NCBI GenBank assembly: GCA_021292165.1
Contig: CM037876.1
Span: forward strand, 38,178,575-38,242,574
Length of the DNA: 64,000 nt
From: Shinisaurus crocodilurus
Lineage: Eukaryota > Chordata > Lepidosauria > Squamata > Shinisauridae
Reading direction: 5' to 3'
Numbering within the stretch: the stretch's first letter is position 1; every line of letters begins with the position of its first letter. The notes beneath the pieces are model-generated. The model worked only from the letters and a program-made list of their open reading frames with translations. It had not been told where the DNA came from and made no database searches. Made by a program: the position numbers and the translations under genes. Shown here piece by piece: positions 23,116-33,379 of the stretch.

Positions 23116-24685
23116 TAACTTCTTGGTTGGCAGTAGCACTGGCTGCCACTGTCCCTGGGATCAATGTCCCTGTTTATTATAGTGATGCTTTGTCCTTCGC
23201 ACTAGCTGTCCCTCCCTCCTGTCTATGCACAATGAACTCTGGGACTGGTAGTTCTTAAAAGAGCATGTCACATAGAGAAGCACAAATCTCTCTGTTTCTC
23301 AAACTGCAAGCCCTAGTTTCATTTGTATAGTCATACTCCCTCTGTTCAAGAAAAGGGCTTGGGTTACTAGCTCTCTGTTCAGAATGAGTTGTCCGGCTCT
23401 AACACTGCTTCTGATTGGCACCAGCAAATCTCAAAATATCTGGACAGTAGGCACAAGGAAATGAGTTTCCATAAATATCCTCAAACAGGATCTACAATTT
23501 AGCCTCATTTCTCTCCTCATTGTGATGCAGTTGCAGACTGGCCCAGACCCTGCCAGAGGGCTGGCTTCCAGTAGAGTGCACACTTCCCCCACCCTACCAT
23601 GTTATTGGGTACTGATCCCGCAGGGTTCTGAATCATGCAGGGAGCTTATACGTGTAGAGCAGGTTCCGCGCTTCAGACCTTCCCCCTCCAATGCAAAGAA
23701 GGCAGCATGGCATGGTGAGGCGGATGTGGCAGAGTGGGCAGGGCCAGCGAGCACAGCCCATCTCTCTCCCCTCATGCAATTGCAATTGTGTGAAGGTGAA
23801 CACCCAAATAGAGCTTAACAAGGAGAAACATGGATGGATTTTGAAGCAAAGAAAGTTTTTGATGAGATTAGAGAAATATTTGGGAGAGGAGGTGTCTGCT
23901 TATCGACTAAGCATGCCTCTCCTATGAACTGGTCATTTCATATTATTATTTTCAATATTATTAGCCTAGTTTTCATGATCTACTTCAAAGGGGTGAACTA
24001 TTCGTTTCTGAATGGGCCTTGTGCTTGGAATCTATGCATCGATGGGGGGGGGAGGGATGGCCTTCAGCAAGATTAATGATTGCTCTTGGTCGTTTCTTCC
24101 ATTATGGTCTAATTTGAGGCTTGGTAAGGCTTGCCTTTGAAGTCAGGTATAATTTACTGCTTGAGAGTCTTTTAAGGGGTGTCCACAGAATAGACAACTT
24201 TGATTCTTCATGGCACTAGCTCCCAGCTACTAGATAGAAAGAATGTCTAAGAGATGGTTTCCTTATCAGGAAACTGATAAAAGTGGTGTTCAAATGTTGG
24301 CACACTGGCTTATCAAATGGTAAGGAGAGACAAAAGATCAAGGTCAGTAGCTTATTTGAGCACCTTAAATTGTTCTTAATTGATCATTACATTACACTAA
24401 AAGTCACCCAGGTGGCCAGTTGTCTTCAATTTGGCTTTCAATCTTATCCTGCACTCTGGGTGTGTGAACAGTGTGCTATGTCAGTGCACTTTATTTAGGA
24501 ATAAAATCCTATGTTTGCTTTCATTTCAATAAGCAAAAAGGGCAGATGGGATATGCAGCCTACCTACAATTATTCTGGAACAATTAAACTTCCACAACGC
24601 AAGCACAACCTAAGTGAAAGGCCTCCTATTTGGGGATAGCCACGAAGTACTGAACAAGGCAAGAAATGTTCAAATGAGCAAAAGA
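23116..24685. other. long stretch without recognised gene or repeat
   Basis: Short overlapping frames only. A G run occurs near 24045. No transposon termini or LINE remnants were found. Confidence 0.3.
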
Positions 24686-24785
24686 AGATTTCGTAGATCA
24701 TAGAGTTGGAAGGAGCCTACAAGGCTATCGAGTCCAACCTACTGCTCAATGCAGGAAACTAGAGGAGGGGTCTCCCATCCAAGTA
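24686..24785 (-). mobile_element. 5S-rRNA-derived SINE with CR1-like tail, copy 1
   Basis: Read on the minus strand, the order is 'cctggttat' (25037-25045, beyond the MITE), then 'tacttggatgggagacc', then 'ctctagtttcctgcattgag', then a CR1-like tail 'gttggactcgatagcc' ending in 'tctatgatct'. The first part is 5S rRNA sequence around the internal promoter. A MITE (24786-25034) split it exactly at a TA, and removing the MITE restores 5S continuity. The 5S head is truncated. Confidence 0.8.
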
Positions 24786-25034
24786 CAGTCATGCCTTGGA
24801 TTGAGAGCATAATTCGTTCCGGAAACGTGCTTGTAATCCAAAACACTCTTATATCAAAACGAAATCCCCAAAAAAAATTTGTACAGAGATTTTTAATTTA
24901 AGCCGTACTACAGTACTTGTATTGCAAGACGTCGCTTGTATATCAAGTAAAAAAAAATTAAATAAATATTTAAAAATTTGCTTCTCTTGCAAAACGCTCT
25001 CAAACCAAGTTACTCTCAAACCAAGGTATTACTG
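24786..25034. mobile_element. Tigger-like MITE inside 5S SINE
   Basis: It starts 'cagtcatgccttggattg', ends 'aaccaaggtattactg', and is flanked by TA (24784-24785 and 25035-25036). Long sub-terminal inverted repeats include 'attcgttccggaaacg'. Its host SINE is continuous when it is removed. A second copy in opposite orientation is at 27439. Confidence 0.85.
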
Positions 25035-25049
25035 TAATAACCAGGATGT

Positions 25050-26080
25050 TTGTGTCAGATGAGTTTCTCTTCACCAACACAGGGACAAACTAGATGTTAC
25101 ACAGAGATGCATGTATAAAATTATCCTGCACCTCCTTTTAACAAGAAGTGTTGTTTCTGGAGGGCTGATGGGATTGGGAAAGGATTTTTCTGCTCCTCCC
25201 AAAAAGATCCCCCTCCCCACTACTGGAGTTCCAAATCAGGTTTTGCCCATTACTGGAAAGGACAACATCTGAAAGAACCTCTCTCCAAGCTGAAAAGGCA
25301 GACTATGGTACTGCACCTATACTGCTGCCTGACAAAGTGATAACCTGTCCAACAGATAAACATTCGAAGAACATGCAAGAGTACTGACTGATTTTTAATT
25401 CCAAATCTGCCCAATGAGAGAACTGTTGACAATTTTTTAAAAATGTATGTTTGTTTAATTCAGTGCTTCAAGAAGCAGAAAACAAGTGGTATTTGTCTTG
25501 TTTTCTCTCTCTCCATGTTCTGTATTAGACCTTATATTAAACCATTTCTAAAGTATCGCATATAATGCCTTGACAAATCCACTTTAGCTGCAGTAATGCC
25601 CTTCGTTTTGACTTCAAAACATTCACCGACTCTCCTGGATTTGTACTATTTAACACCCAGATAAAGGTAAGCTTCCTTTTTTAATATCGATGGATTAGAA
25701 TTTTCTCGTCACATGCTTTGATTCAATAGGATTTTTCAATCTGAGCACATCTATTCTGGAGAAAACAGTAATGCCGCTGTGTGAGAATAACTGTAGTTAT
25801 TAGAAAGGTAAACAAGATGAAACAATAACTAACATAAATTGAAATTAGCTGATTAAATTGCTTCTACTATGCCTTTCTCTCCTCGCCACCTTCTGCCTTC
25901 AGATTGCCTGTATTGTTATCCTTCCTTTTCCTTGACAAACACATTATTAAAAACTTCAAATGCCAGAGTGGAGAAGGCCCTGCGGTGTTTGCAGAGAGCG
26001 GTGTCGGTGTGTGTGTGTCTGTAGAAACTAAGTGATTCTCTGCATGGTGAATTTTAAGGGCAGAACCAGATATAGATTAT
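25050..26080. other. repeat-poor stretch; candidate conserved noncoding DNA
   Basis: About 25550-25970 lacks repeat words and contains 'ctttagctgcagtaatgcc', 'aatatcgatggattag' and 'gaaattagctgattaaat', the kind of AT-rich, site-dense text often conserved between amniotes. A small (GT)n run is near 26005. No frame with recognisable protein content. Confidence 0.3.
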
Positions 26081-26084
26081 GTAC

Positions 26085-26271
26085 TGGATATAGGAAGCTA
26101 CCTTATATCAGGTCAGGCTCTTTGTCCATCTAGCCCAGTATTGTTAAGTCTGACTGGCAGCAGCTCTCTGGGGTGTCGTCATGCAGAAGTCTGCTACCTG
26201 ATCCTTTTTCAACTGGAAATGCCAAGGATTGAACCAGGGACCCTCCGCATGCAAAGCAGGGGCTCTACCCC
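26085..26271 (-). mobile_element. Sauria SINE, split by a hAT element
   Basis: Reverse-orientation Sauria SINE: 'aggaagctaccttatatc', 'ggcagcagctctctggg' and 'ggattgaaccagggacc' (B-box complement). The remaining head, 'ctacccctgagctatgg', is on the far side of the insertion at 27041-27066. The duplicated target tctacccc lies inside the SINE. Confidence 0.88.
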
Positions 26272-27040
26272 CAGGACCGGTGCAGGGCAGTTTGGCACCC
26301 TAGGCAAAATCAGATTTAGCGCCCCCCCTTCCCACTTGAGCCCTCCCTCCCTCCGGGGGGGGCTCCGGAGCAAAGCAGCCGTGAAACGCCTGCTTGCCCA
26401 GCGCCCCCCCCGCCCTGGCCCTACCACCGGGGCCAGCAGCCCTCCGCGGGCCTGGAGGCGGCGGCGCCTCCGGGACCCGTTTCCACAGGCAGCTGGGTAA
26501 GGGGCACGCCGAGGGAGCTGCGTCGGAGGCAAGAGCAGAGTGGGGGTCCTGCTATCCGGGGTGGGAGGGCGGCGTTGGTCAAGCTGGGGGGCTCCTTCCC
26601 AACTCCAGAAGGAAAGTTAAGTTTGGGGGAATTTTTAGGAGGGGGCAGCGGAGCTGCGGAGGGCACGCTGGGCTCTCGCGGGTGGGGGGGAGGCGGGCAT
26701 GGCCGGGGGCATCTAGCTTAGCCCGGGTGCCCACTCGCTCCTGGGGGATGCGCTGCCGGCAGGGAGGAGCTAGGGGCCGGCTGCCCGCCGCACTCCTCTT
26801 CTGGTGGCTGCTGCTGCTGTCCCTGTCGCCCAGCAGTCCCGGCGGCGATGGCGAGGAAGAGTCGGCCGAGCGAGCGAGCTTCCTCTTCCTGCTGCTGCTG
26901 CTGCCGCTGCCGGTCTCCGCAGCCCGGGAAGGGAGAGAGGAAGAAAGGAAGGAAGGCGCAGGAGTGGAGCGTTTCTGCGCCCGCTTTAGCCGTGTGCTCT
27001 AGGCAGCCGCCTAGTTTGCCTAGCGGTAGCGCCGGCCCTG
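26272..27040. mobile_element. GC-rich non-autonomous hAT element, copy A
   Basis: It begins 'caggaccggtgcagggc', ends 'agcgccggccctg', and is flanked by the perfect 8-bp duplication tctacccc (26264-26271 and 27041-27048). It sits in a Sauria SINE. The sub-terminal parts ('cctaggcaaaatcag' left, 'gccgcctagtttgcctag' right) match the opposite ends of the 38941 element. The interior is strongly GC-rich with many CpGs, unlike any neighbour, and reads like a gene 5' end. No transposase is encoded. Confidence 0.9.
26748..27002 (+). other. open frame with signal-peptide-like start inside hAT element
   Basis: From an in-frame ATG at 26748 the frame reads MRCRQGG, then a basic stretch, then the hydrophobic run ALLFWWLLLLSLS, acidic residues, a second leucine-rich run FLFLLLLLPLPV, and a charged tail, ending at a stop at 27000-27002. 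The frame is also open upstream to 26394. A short basic N-terminus followed by a leucine-rich core is the layout of a secretory signal peptide or of a gene's first exon. I do not recognise a parent gene. The frame ends inside the transposon terminus, so any product would be chimeric. It may be fortuitous, since GC-rich DNA favours long frames and Leu, Ala and Arg codons. Confidence 0.35.
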
Positions 27041-27066
27041 TCTACCCCTGAGCTATGGTCCCTCCC
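27041..27066 (-). mobile_element. Sauria SINE, remaining head part
   Basis: The SINE resumes after the hAT insertion with the duplicated target and 'tgagctatggtccctccc'. It pairs with 26085-26271 to rebuild one SINE. Confidence 0.8.
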
Positions 27067-27438
27067 ATTACAGAGGCCGAGAAGGAACGTGATACGTGCA
27101 AGAGGCCCATATTTAGCCTAATGTTTAGTGCTGTCCTAAGAGAAGGAATGCCCACAGCTGTCATTTTTAGTCTCTCTTAAATTGAGCTTTTCTCTTCTTT
27201 CTGGTCCAAGGAGTAGAAAGGTCTGTGTCTCTTCAGAAGTGAGCGCTTAAGCCTTTTGGAAGTCCAAGGTGTCAGTTTGGCCAATACCAGTTGGTACCAT
27301 CAACATGCAACAGTGAGAAATAAATGATAAGCTCTTGTGTTTCATTTCATGTTTACTTCCAATGGACTCTCCATCCTCTGGTCCCCTCAAAAATCTATGT
27401 GGTTTTAGGGGTGGGATGGAAACCAGTCCATCTTAGTA

Positions 27439-27689
27439 CAGTAATACCTTGGATTGCAAGTAACTTGGTTTGAGAGCATTTTGCAAGACAAGCAAGTTTT
27501 TAAATATTTATTTAATTATTTTTTACTTGATATACAAGCAACGTCTTGCAATACAAGTACTGTAGTACAGCTTAAATTAAAAATCTCTGTACATATTTTT
27601 TTGGGGGGGATTTCGTTTTGATATAGGAGTGTTTTGGATTACAAGCACGTTTCCGGAACGAATTATGCTCTCAATCCAAGGCATGACTG
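27439..27689. mobile_element. Tigger-like MITE, inverted relative of 24786
   Basis: It starts 'cagtaataccttggattgc', ends 'ccaaggcatgactg', and is flanked by TA (27437-27438 and 27690-27691). Its right arm is the complement of the left arm of the 24786 copy, and it is 251 bp against 249 bp. Non-coding. Confidence 0.88.
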
Positions 27690-27691
27690 TA

Positions 27692-29250
27692 TAAAGATGT
27701 TGTAGCAAACAAGGCAGTGGGAGACAGCCTATCTTGACCACAGAGGCTGTAGTTCCTAATCCATCCCATTACATGTGCTCCAACTACTTGCATTCTAGAG
27801 TATACTAAATGGCAGCAGCCAAAGACTTAACTGGTTATTTCAAACAACATAAGAACTTCATCCTTCCTTGCCTTTGCGCTCCTGGTCATGTTCACCTCTT
27901 CCCTTTGCCCATTCCCTTTCCTGTTCTCATTTCTCCCTTTGCTCTTCCCCTCATGGCCTTGAACCACTCCCTCTCCCAGTCTTCCTTCTTTTTGGCTGCC
28001 TACCTTTTTAGGATTGACTGCCTCCTTTTCTAAGCTTTTTCCCTACCACTCCCTCCGTAGGCCTTCCTGCCTGCTCTGCCCTTCTCTAGGCTCTAAACAG
28101 TTCAGCCAGTGACAGCCTTTCTTCTTACACGGCCTTTCTGTGACATCATGGTAGCCTAGCCAATCACTTCCAGAGGCTACATTACCATCTCCACCTCTAC
28201 AAATCTCTTTCATGGTTTACAATATAGGCGAAGTAGTGGAAGCACCCTTGTGCCCACCAGCCACAGTGCTTTCTTCCTTTCAAATCCATGTGGGAAACTG
28301 TATCAACCAGAGTGTAGCCCAGTCTGTTCCTTTGGGCAGAATGGCATCACACCAATGCACCTGTTCTGCTGAGCAACTAATAAGTTTGCATGGGGAGAAG
28401 GAAGGAAACGCCACTGGAGAGCTGTGTGTTTATTTAGCCACCCTATGTCAGGCATATGGATTGGAATGACATGACTCTGTTTTGATAGGATTTAATTTGC
28501 TGGAATAATATGAATATCATGGAAGAATTTTCTTCTTCTTCTCTTTAATACATGTTACAATAAGACCTTGCCCTGAGAGAGCCAAAGGGGAAGATGCACT
28601 GCCCTGGCTGTTTCATTTCCTGCTTTCAAGGATCGTTGCATTACTAAAACATTGTTATTACAGAAGGACCTGAAGCAATATGCAATGTTTGTTGGAGGAT
28701 TATTGATAGTCCCTTTAAACTGGGTTTCTTTAATCAAATCCATGTACAGTTATTCCACATGGTGCCCTTTGGTCAGCTGCTTATGCAAATTAAGAGGGCC
28801 TGCAGTTTTTTTTTTTTATTTTATTATTATTATTGTTTTGCCCTGGCTGTCACCCTTACTGACTTCAACAATGCCAGTTTAATAGGGCGGGGTGGGGAGA
28901 CATTGCAAAATAAAACCCTACTCCTGGATACTTTATTCAGAGTCATAGAAATGGATTAGCTTTATAGCCATTGCCACAATATGACTGTACAGACAAAAAT
29001 TATTTGGATCACCATTTCTTTCCTATTTGGGGCTTCATCAAGATTTTAAAGGCTTTGTGAGGTTCAGTCAGCTTCTAATGCAAGAAGTCCCTTGTGGCTG
29101 CCATATTTTTCTAGCAATTCTTAAAAATCTCACCTACTGAACACACAGTGGCTGCAGAGGCCATGGTATGCAGACATCCTGCATGAAGCTTTGAATGGGT
29201 TCACCATGGGACCCCCCACTCAGGATTCCCATTCAGGACCCCAATTCATG
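27692..29250. other. unassigned stretch
   Basis: 27850-28130 is pyrimidine-rich with 'cctttgcccattcccttt' words. A T/A run lies at 28806-28835. 28440-28560 holds AT-rich text near 'ggatttaatttgctgg'. No gene or complete repeat was identified. Confidence 0.3.
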
Positions 29251-29251
29251 T

Positions 29252-29410
29252 GGCTCATGCTGTCTCAGCTTGTCTGACCGTGGAAAGCTAAGCAGGGTCA
29301 GGCCTGGTTATTACTTGGATGGGCGGACCCCTCCTCTAGTTTCCTGCATTGAGCAGGGGGTTGGACTCGATAGCCTTGTAGGCTCCTTCCAACTCTATCT
29401 ATGAATCATT
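29252..29410 (+). mobile_element. 5S-rRNA-derived SINE with CR1-like tail, copy 2
   Basis: 5S-like head: 'tcagcttgtctgaccgtgg', 'aaagctaagcagggtcagg' and 'cctggttattacttggatgg' follow the order of vertebrate 5S rRNA including the internal control region. They are followed by 'ctctagtttcctgcattgag' and the CR1-type 3' end 'ttggactcgatagcc' with 'ccttccaactctatctatg'. A partner CR1 LINE presumably mobilised it. Confidence 0.85.
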
Positions 29411-29414
29411 AGTA

Positions 29415-29495
29415 CCTGTTTGAACCCATTCACTGCCCAGAGTGGCCGGGTACCGGCTAGATGGGCGATTTAGAAATACAAGAAATAAATAAATA
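29415..29495 (+). mobile_element. L2-like LINE 3' terminus
   Basis: 'actgcccagagtggccgg' and 'gctagatgggcgatttag' followed by an (AAAT)n tail is the terminal part of an L2-type LINE. Only about 80 bp remain. Another copy of the same end is at 31895-32110. Confidence 0.6.
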
Positions 29496-30354
29496 ATTCA
29501 GGCAGGGCGGGGGCAGGGGCGGGGATTTGCCTTTCTCCAGTGGTGGTGACATGAGAACTGATGGTGGCTGCCATCCCCCCCCCCTATGTTCTGGACATCA
29601 TGTTGTTCTGGGGCATTGTGGGGGGGGGGGAATGGAAGCCACCACCACAAAATGACAACTGCCAATGGAGGCCCCCATTGGAGGGACAATTTCATCTCTC
29701 AGAGGCTCCTGGAATCAGGAAATCAGTTCTCCTGTTGCCACCATGGCAGGCAGCTGAGGGGAGAGAAAAAGTGAACTAAGGCCAAAGTGAACTGAAATAA
29801 AAATGAATGTATGTGAGTGATGAAATGAATGTGAGTAAAAAATGAATGTAATTACGAAATGGGGGGGGGGTGTCCTTAAATACCTCTAGTTGCAAACTGT
29901 TGTGGCCAGAGGACTTGGATATCCCTCCACTGAAATTATTTTTAATTACAGCTCAGGCCTGATAGTAGTGGTATCAGTTACCTTTTAAAAACATAATTAT
30001 TTTGTTGAGACTCTGGCAGTGCAATTGTTGATTTGTTATGATTTTACTTTGTCGTTTTGCATAAGCCACTGAAAAAGATCAAAAGTCGAAATGCATTTGG
30101 CTCATTGGTAAGTCTTTAAAAGGTTTTATTATATATATTTACTTTTTGTGATATATGTGATTTTATATTAGTATAACATTTTAGGATCACAGCTTTTAGG
30201 TTTTACAATTCTGTGTTCAGTTTATATATCGTGACACATATGTTTTGGATACAATGTTTTTAATATTTGCACTTTTTAACATTAAATCATTTTAATTGTG
30301 TACATTTTGGTAAGCAAATAAGTAGACAAAACAGAGATGGGCTTGATGTTAGAT

Positions 30355-30480
30355 AACTTTATTTACTTATTATAAATATACCACCTTTCCATCATATTCC
30401 CAGGGCAATTTAGTACAGGAATAAAAGAATTAAAATGTAAATGCAAATACCATAATAAACCTAAAGCCACAAAATCATAA
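30355..30480 (-). mobile_element. L2-like LINE 3' terminus, degraded
   Basis: Plus-strand 'tttatttacttattataaat' then 'ataccacctttccatc' and 'cccagggcaatttagtac' is the reverse of an L2-type tail ('ggcggtatataaat'). Weak match. Confidence 0.4.
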
Positions 30481-30666
30481 AAGCAGCATGTTTATTTGTA
30501 CTGGACAAAACCAACACAGCTCAATCTTCTGCTCAATAGCACAGTTTGTCCTCACAGTTACATAAGAATGGAGAACATACTTATTTAGGCATTTTAATTT
30601 GTGCCTCTACAAATTAAAAGCAAGGATCTGAGACTCTTTCAAAGTACTGGTGTGATGAATTTAACA

Positions 30667-30885
30667 CAGAGGTGGGCAACTTGCAGCCCAAGGGCTGCAT
30701 TCCGCCCTCATCCTACACCTCTGACAAGAGCAATCTGACAGCCTGCTGGGTGGGAGGGAAGAAGGGAAGAGAAAAGAGGGTGTCAGAAAGAGAGAGAGAG
30801 AAGTGCTGACCCCACCACTGCTAGCTTGCAGCCCCCAGCAGATTACCCCTGGGGGAACATGGCCCTTGACAGAAAAAAGATTCCC
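30667..30885. mobile_element. hAT-like element, 'cagaggtgggcaactt' family
   Basis: The left end 'cagaggtgggcaacttgc' followed by 'agcccaagggctgcatt' is a typical squamate hAT terminus, comparable to the right end of the 1811 element. The right end near 'aacatggcccttgac' is unclear and no duplication was confirmed. A (GA)n run is internal at 30788-30801. Confidence 0.5.
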
Positions 30886-30889
30886 TTCC

Positions 30890-31890
30890 CTTGATTCAAC
30901 ATTTACTATAATGCTAGTACCTGGCCCAGCAACTTCTGTTTAACTTGGGCCATATTTTGAATTGAGCAAAAGTCAAAGAGCCAGCAACAGCGGATCCATC
31001 TACTGAATTTCCCCCCCCCCCCCTAGCAGAGACACAGTCAAAGATCTCATAATCCATCCAAACCCTCCAGCATAAACAACAACAGAGGCTTTGGGCTTAG
31101 TTTATTATGCATCTCAACTACTCACTCCCATTTGTCTCATCTCCACTCATGCCTGGGAGAGAGCACTTTAGGTGCATAAAGGAAGAACACTGACTGATCC
31201 TTTGTTCTTGTTGTTGTTCACACAGTAAAGAATGGTTAAAGAGCATTTTGCCACTCTCTCAATGTAGGAGAAAGTCATTGAGTTGCAGCAGTGCTTTCAA
31301 GATATTCCAGAACAGGTGGAGGACAAAAAATGAAGAGGGTATTAATTATGAATAACATTTGGGGGAATATTTTGAGTAGCATCAATGCTCACCTTTCAGC
31401 ATTTGTGAGTGGGGGGAATTGCTTCAAAAGGGTTTGCCATTTTTGAAAGCATTTTCCTCGCTCTGAATTGACTTCCTTTTTTCCTTAGTGACATCAGGAC
31501 ATAGTGAAATTGATTGAAAGCATAGCATCATGACATCATTCCATTCGTGATGTGATCCACTTTTTGATAAGAACACTCATGTGACTGATCTAAGGAATAT
31601 TGTCCTCACTCTCAATTGGCTTTGTTTGCCCTCAGTGATGTTATCACATAGCCCAATCTGATTGGCTACATACCATCATCCTCTTTACTATGTGATCCCA
31701 GATTGGCCAGTATCACTCATGTGACTACTCCAAGTAGATGAAGAAAGCAGCAGACTCCAAATGGCCCTTGGAATCAGATGTACTGGGGAGACAAGAAGCC
31801 CAGGCAGCCAAATTGGGATGTCAGACTTCTCATTTCCTATCCCTAGCCTAAGTATCTACTTCTTTACCTTTAGAGAGAAATGCTTTTCAG
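30890..31890. other. unassigned stretch
   Basis: C run at 31009-31023. The text around 31540-31700 ('cactcatgtgactgat', 'gattggctacatacc') shares words with 47990-48060 ('cacccatgtgacctcc'), so both may belong to one uncharacterised repeat. No gene. Confidence 0.3.
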
Positions 31891-31894
31891 GCGG

Positions 31895-32056
31895 GAATAT
31901 GGGGTGGGTTAGGATTTTTAAGTTTTGTACTGTTTTTAATTGTGTTTTATACTGTGTGTGTGTTCCCCCCCCTTGTATTTTATTGGATTGGACATCACTC
32001 AGAGTGGCCGGTTGTCTGGCCAGATGGGCGATTCATAGTAATAATAATAATAATAA

Positions 32057-32110
<54 letters not shown>
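31895..32110 (+). mobile_element. L2-like LINE 3' end with (ATA)n tail
   Basis: T-rich UTR ('gtactgtttttaattgtg') then 'cactcagagtggccgg' and 'gccagatgggcgattcat', followed by a long ATA/TAA run at 32037-32110. The run represents the expanded 3' tail of the LINE. Confidence 0.65.
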
Positions 32111-32699
32111 TCCACTTGTTTATATATGTGGTGAGCCAATTGTTCTCCCAAGCAGTGATGATTTAATTAAATAACTCTTTCTGACAGTGCCATACCCATG
32201 AAGCCGTAGCATAGTCAGAGCGATGGCCAAGTTGCACAAGGAAGGGAAAAGTCCTCAGTTGTTTGAGAACTAGTTTTTCTGGATGGGCTATGAATAATTA
32301 CTGCCCACATCCGTTTGGATGCCAGTATCGGAGCCCATTGTGCATTGTTCTGTCTAATTCAATTGTCAGCTGAGAATTCCATTCATTTTCTTTTTCTCTG
32401 TAAACAGCAACCAAATCCACATGTCTGGGAAGGTTTATCCCTTTGGCAAAAAAACAATCAAACACCCCACCCCAACCCTGGAAGAGGAAATAGATGTTAT
32501 TGCCTTTGGCAATAACAGAATCATAGTATCAAAGATAGGGAAAGGGCTCATTGAGCCATCTAGCCTGCCATCTTGTTCTAGAACAGACTATCCTATATTT
32601 AAGAGCCTTAATCGGTCATTCTCCTGCACATCATGTGCTCTAAGCTCTGAAGGAGGGAATGAAGCGATGCCTGCTGCCCCTACCCTTGAACAGAGTGGG

Positions 32700-32832
32700 T
32701 GAAGAAAGAGGGAAACAAACAACCCAGGGATTGAGAAAATAAACCATAATTTGTTCAATCATCTGCCAGACAAACTCTAGGTCGAGCAGCAAACCATGAG
32801 TTAAATTAATCATGGGTTAGCATCATGTATGA
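32700..32832. repeat. 'aaccatgggtta' repeat, partial
   Basis: 'aacaacccagggattgag', 'aaataaaccataatttg' and 'aaaccatgagttaaatta' match in order the right half of the palindromic element at 43045-43523. Confidence 0.55.
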
Positions 32833-32854
32833 ACTATGCCTTTGTATGTCACTT

Positions 32855-33000
32855 GCAAGGGAACATGAGCAGGAAGGTGCCGTAGCACTCCATGTCCTGC
32901 TTGTGGGCTTCCCATAGGCATCTGGTTGGGCACTGTGTGAACAGAATGCTGGACTAGATAGTCCTTTGGTCTGATGCAGCATGGTTCTTATGTTCTTATC
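32855..33000 (+). mobile_element. CR1-type LINE 3' end
   Basis: 'catgtcctgcttgtggg', 'cagaatgctggactagat', 'ggtctgatgcagcatgg' and the terminal 'cttatgttcttat' match the 3' UTR of a squamate CR1 subfamily also seen at 41810 (minus) and 55640. Confidence 0.75.
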
Positions 33001-33379
33001 TGGGCCTCTACGGCAGTGAACATAACAAACATTAAAACAACTTACAATACACACATTTAAAAAAAACAGTGATATCTGCACTGTTACTTAATTAATTTTT
33101 ATCTTTGGTCTGTTATATTTCAATTCGAGTCCCCAAAATGGGGCACAACTAGATGCATAGATGTCTTGTCATCATGATGGTGAGACTATACAAACGCACA
33201 CAAACCATCTTCTCATTTGGCGTGATCTGCCTGCAATGTAAAGGAATGGTTGTGTTTTTATTGCACCCAGTAAATGTCAAAAATAATATAATTCAGTGTG
33301 CAGGAGAATAAAGCATAACAAGGGAAATTCAGATGCCTTTAAACAAAAACCATTTGTGTGGTATGGGGAGATAAAATGA

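Noticed and set aside
26209..26666. Long minus-strand frames in the GC-rich hAT interior
   Set aside because: They are arginine-, proline- and alanine-rich shadows of CpG-dense DNA and overlap frames on the other strand. Nothing in them resembles a domain.
31761..32174. 137-residue plus-strand frame
   Set aside because: Its second half is polyisoleucine read from the (ATA)n tail of an L2 fragment and the first half has no recognisable content.
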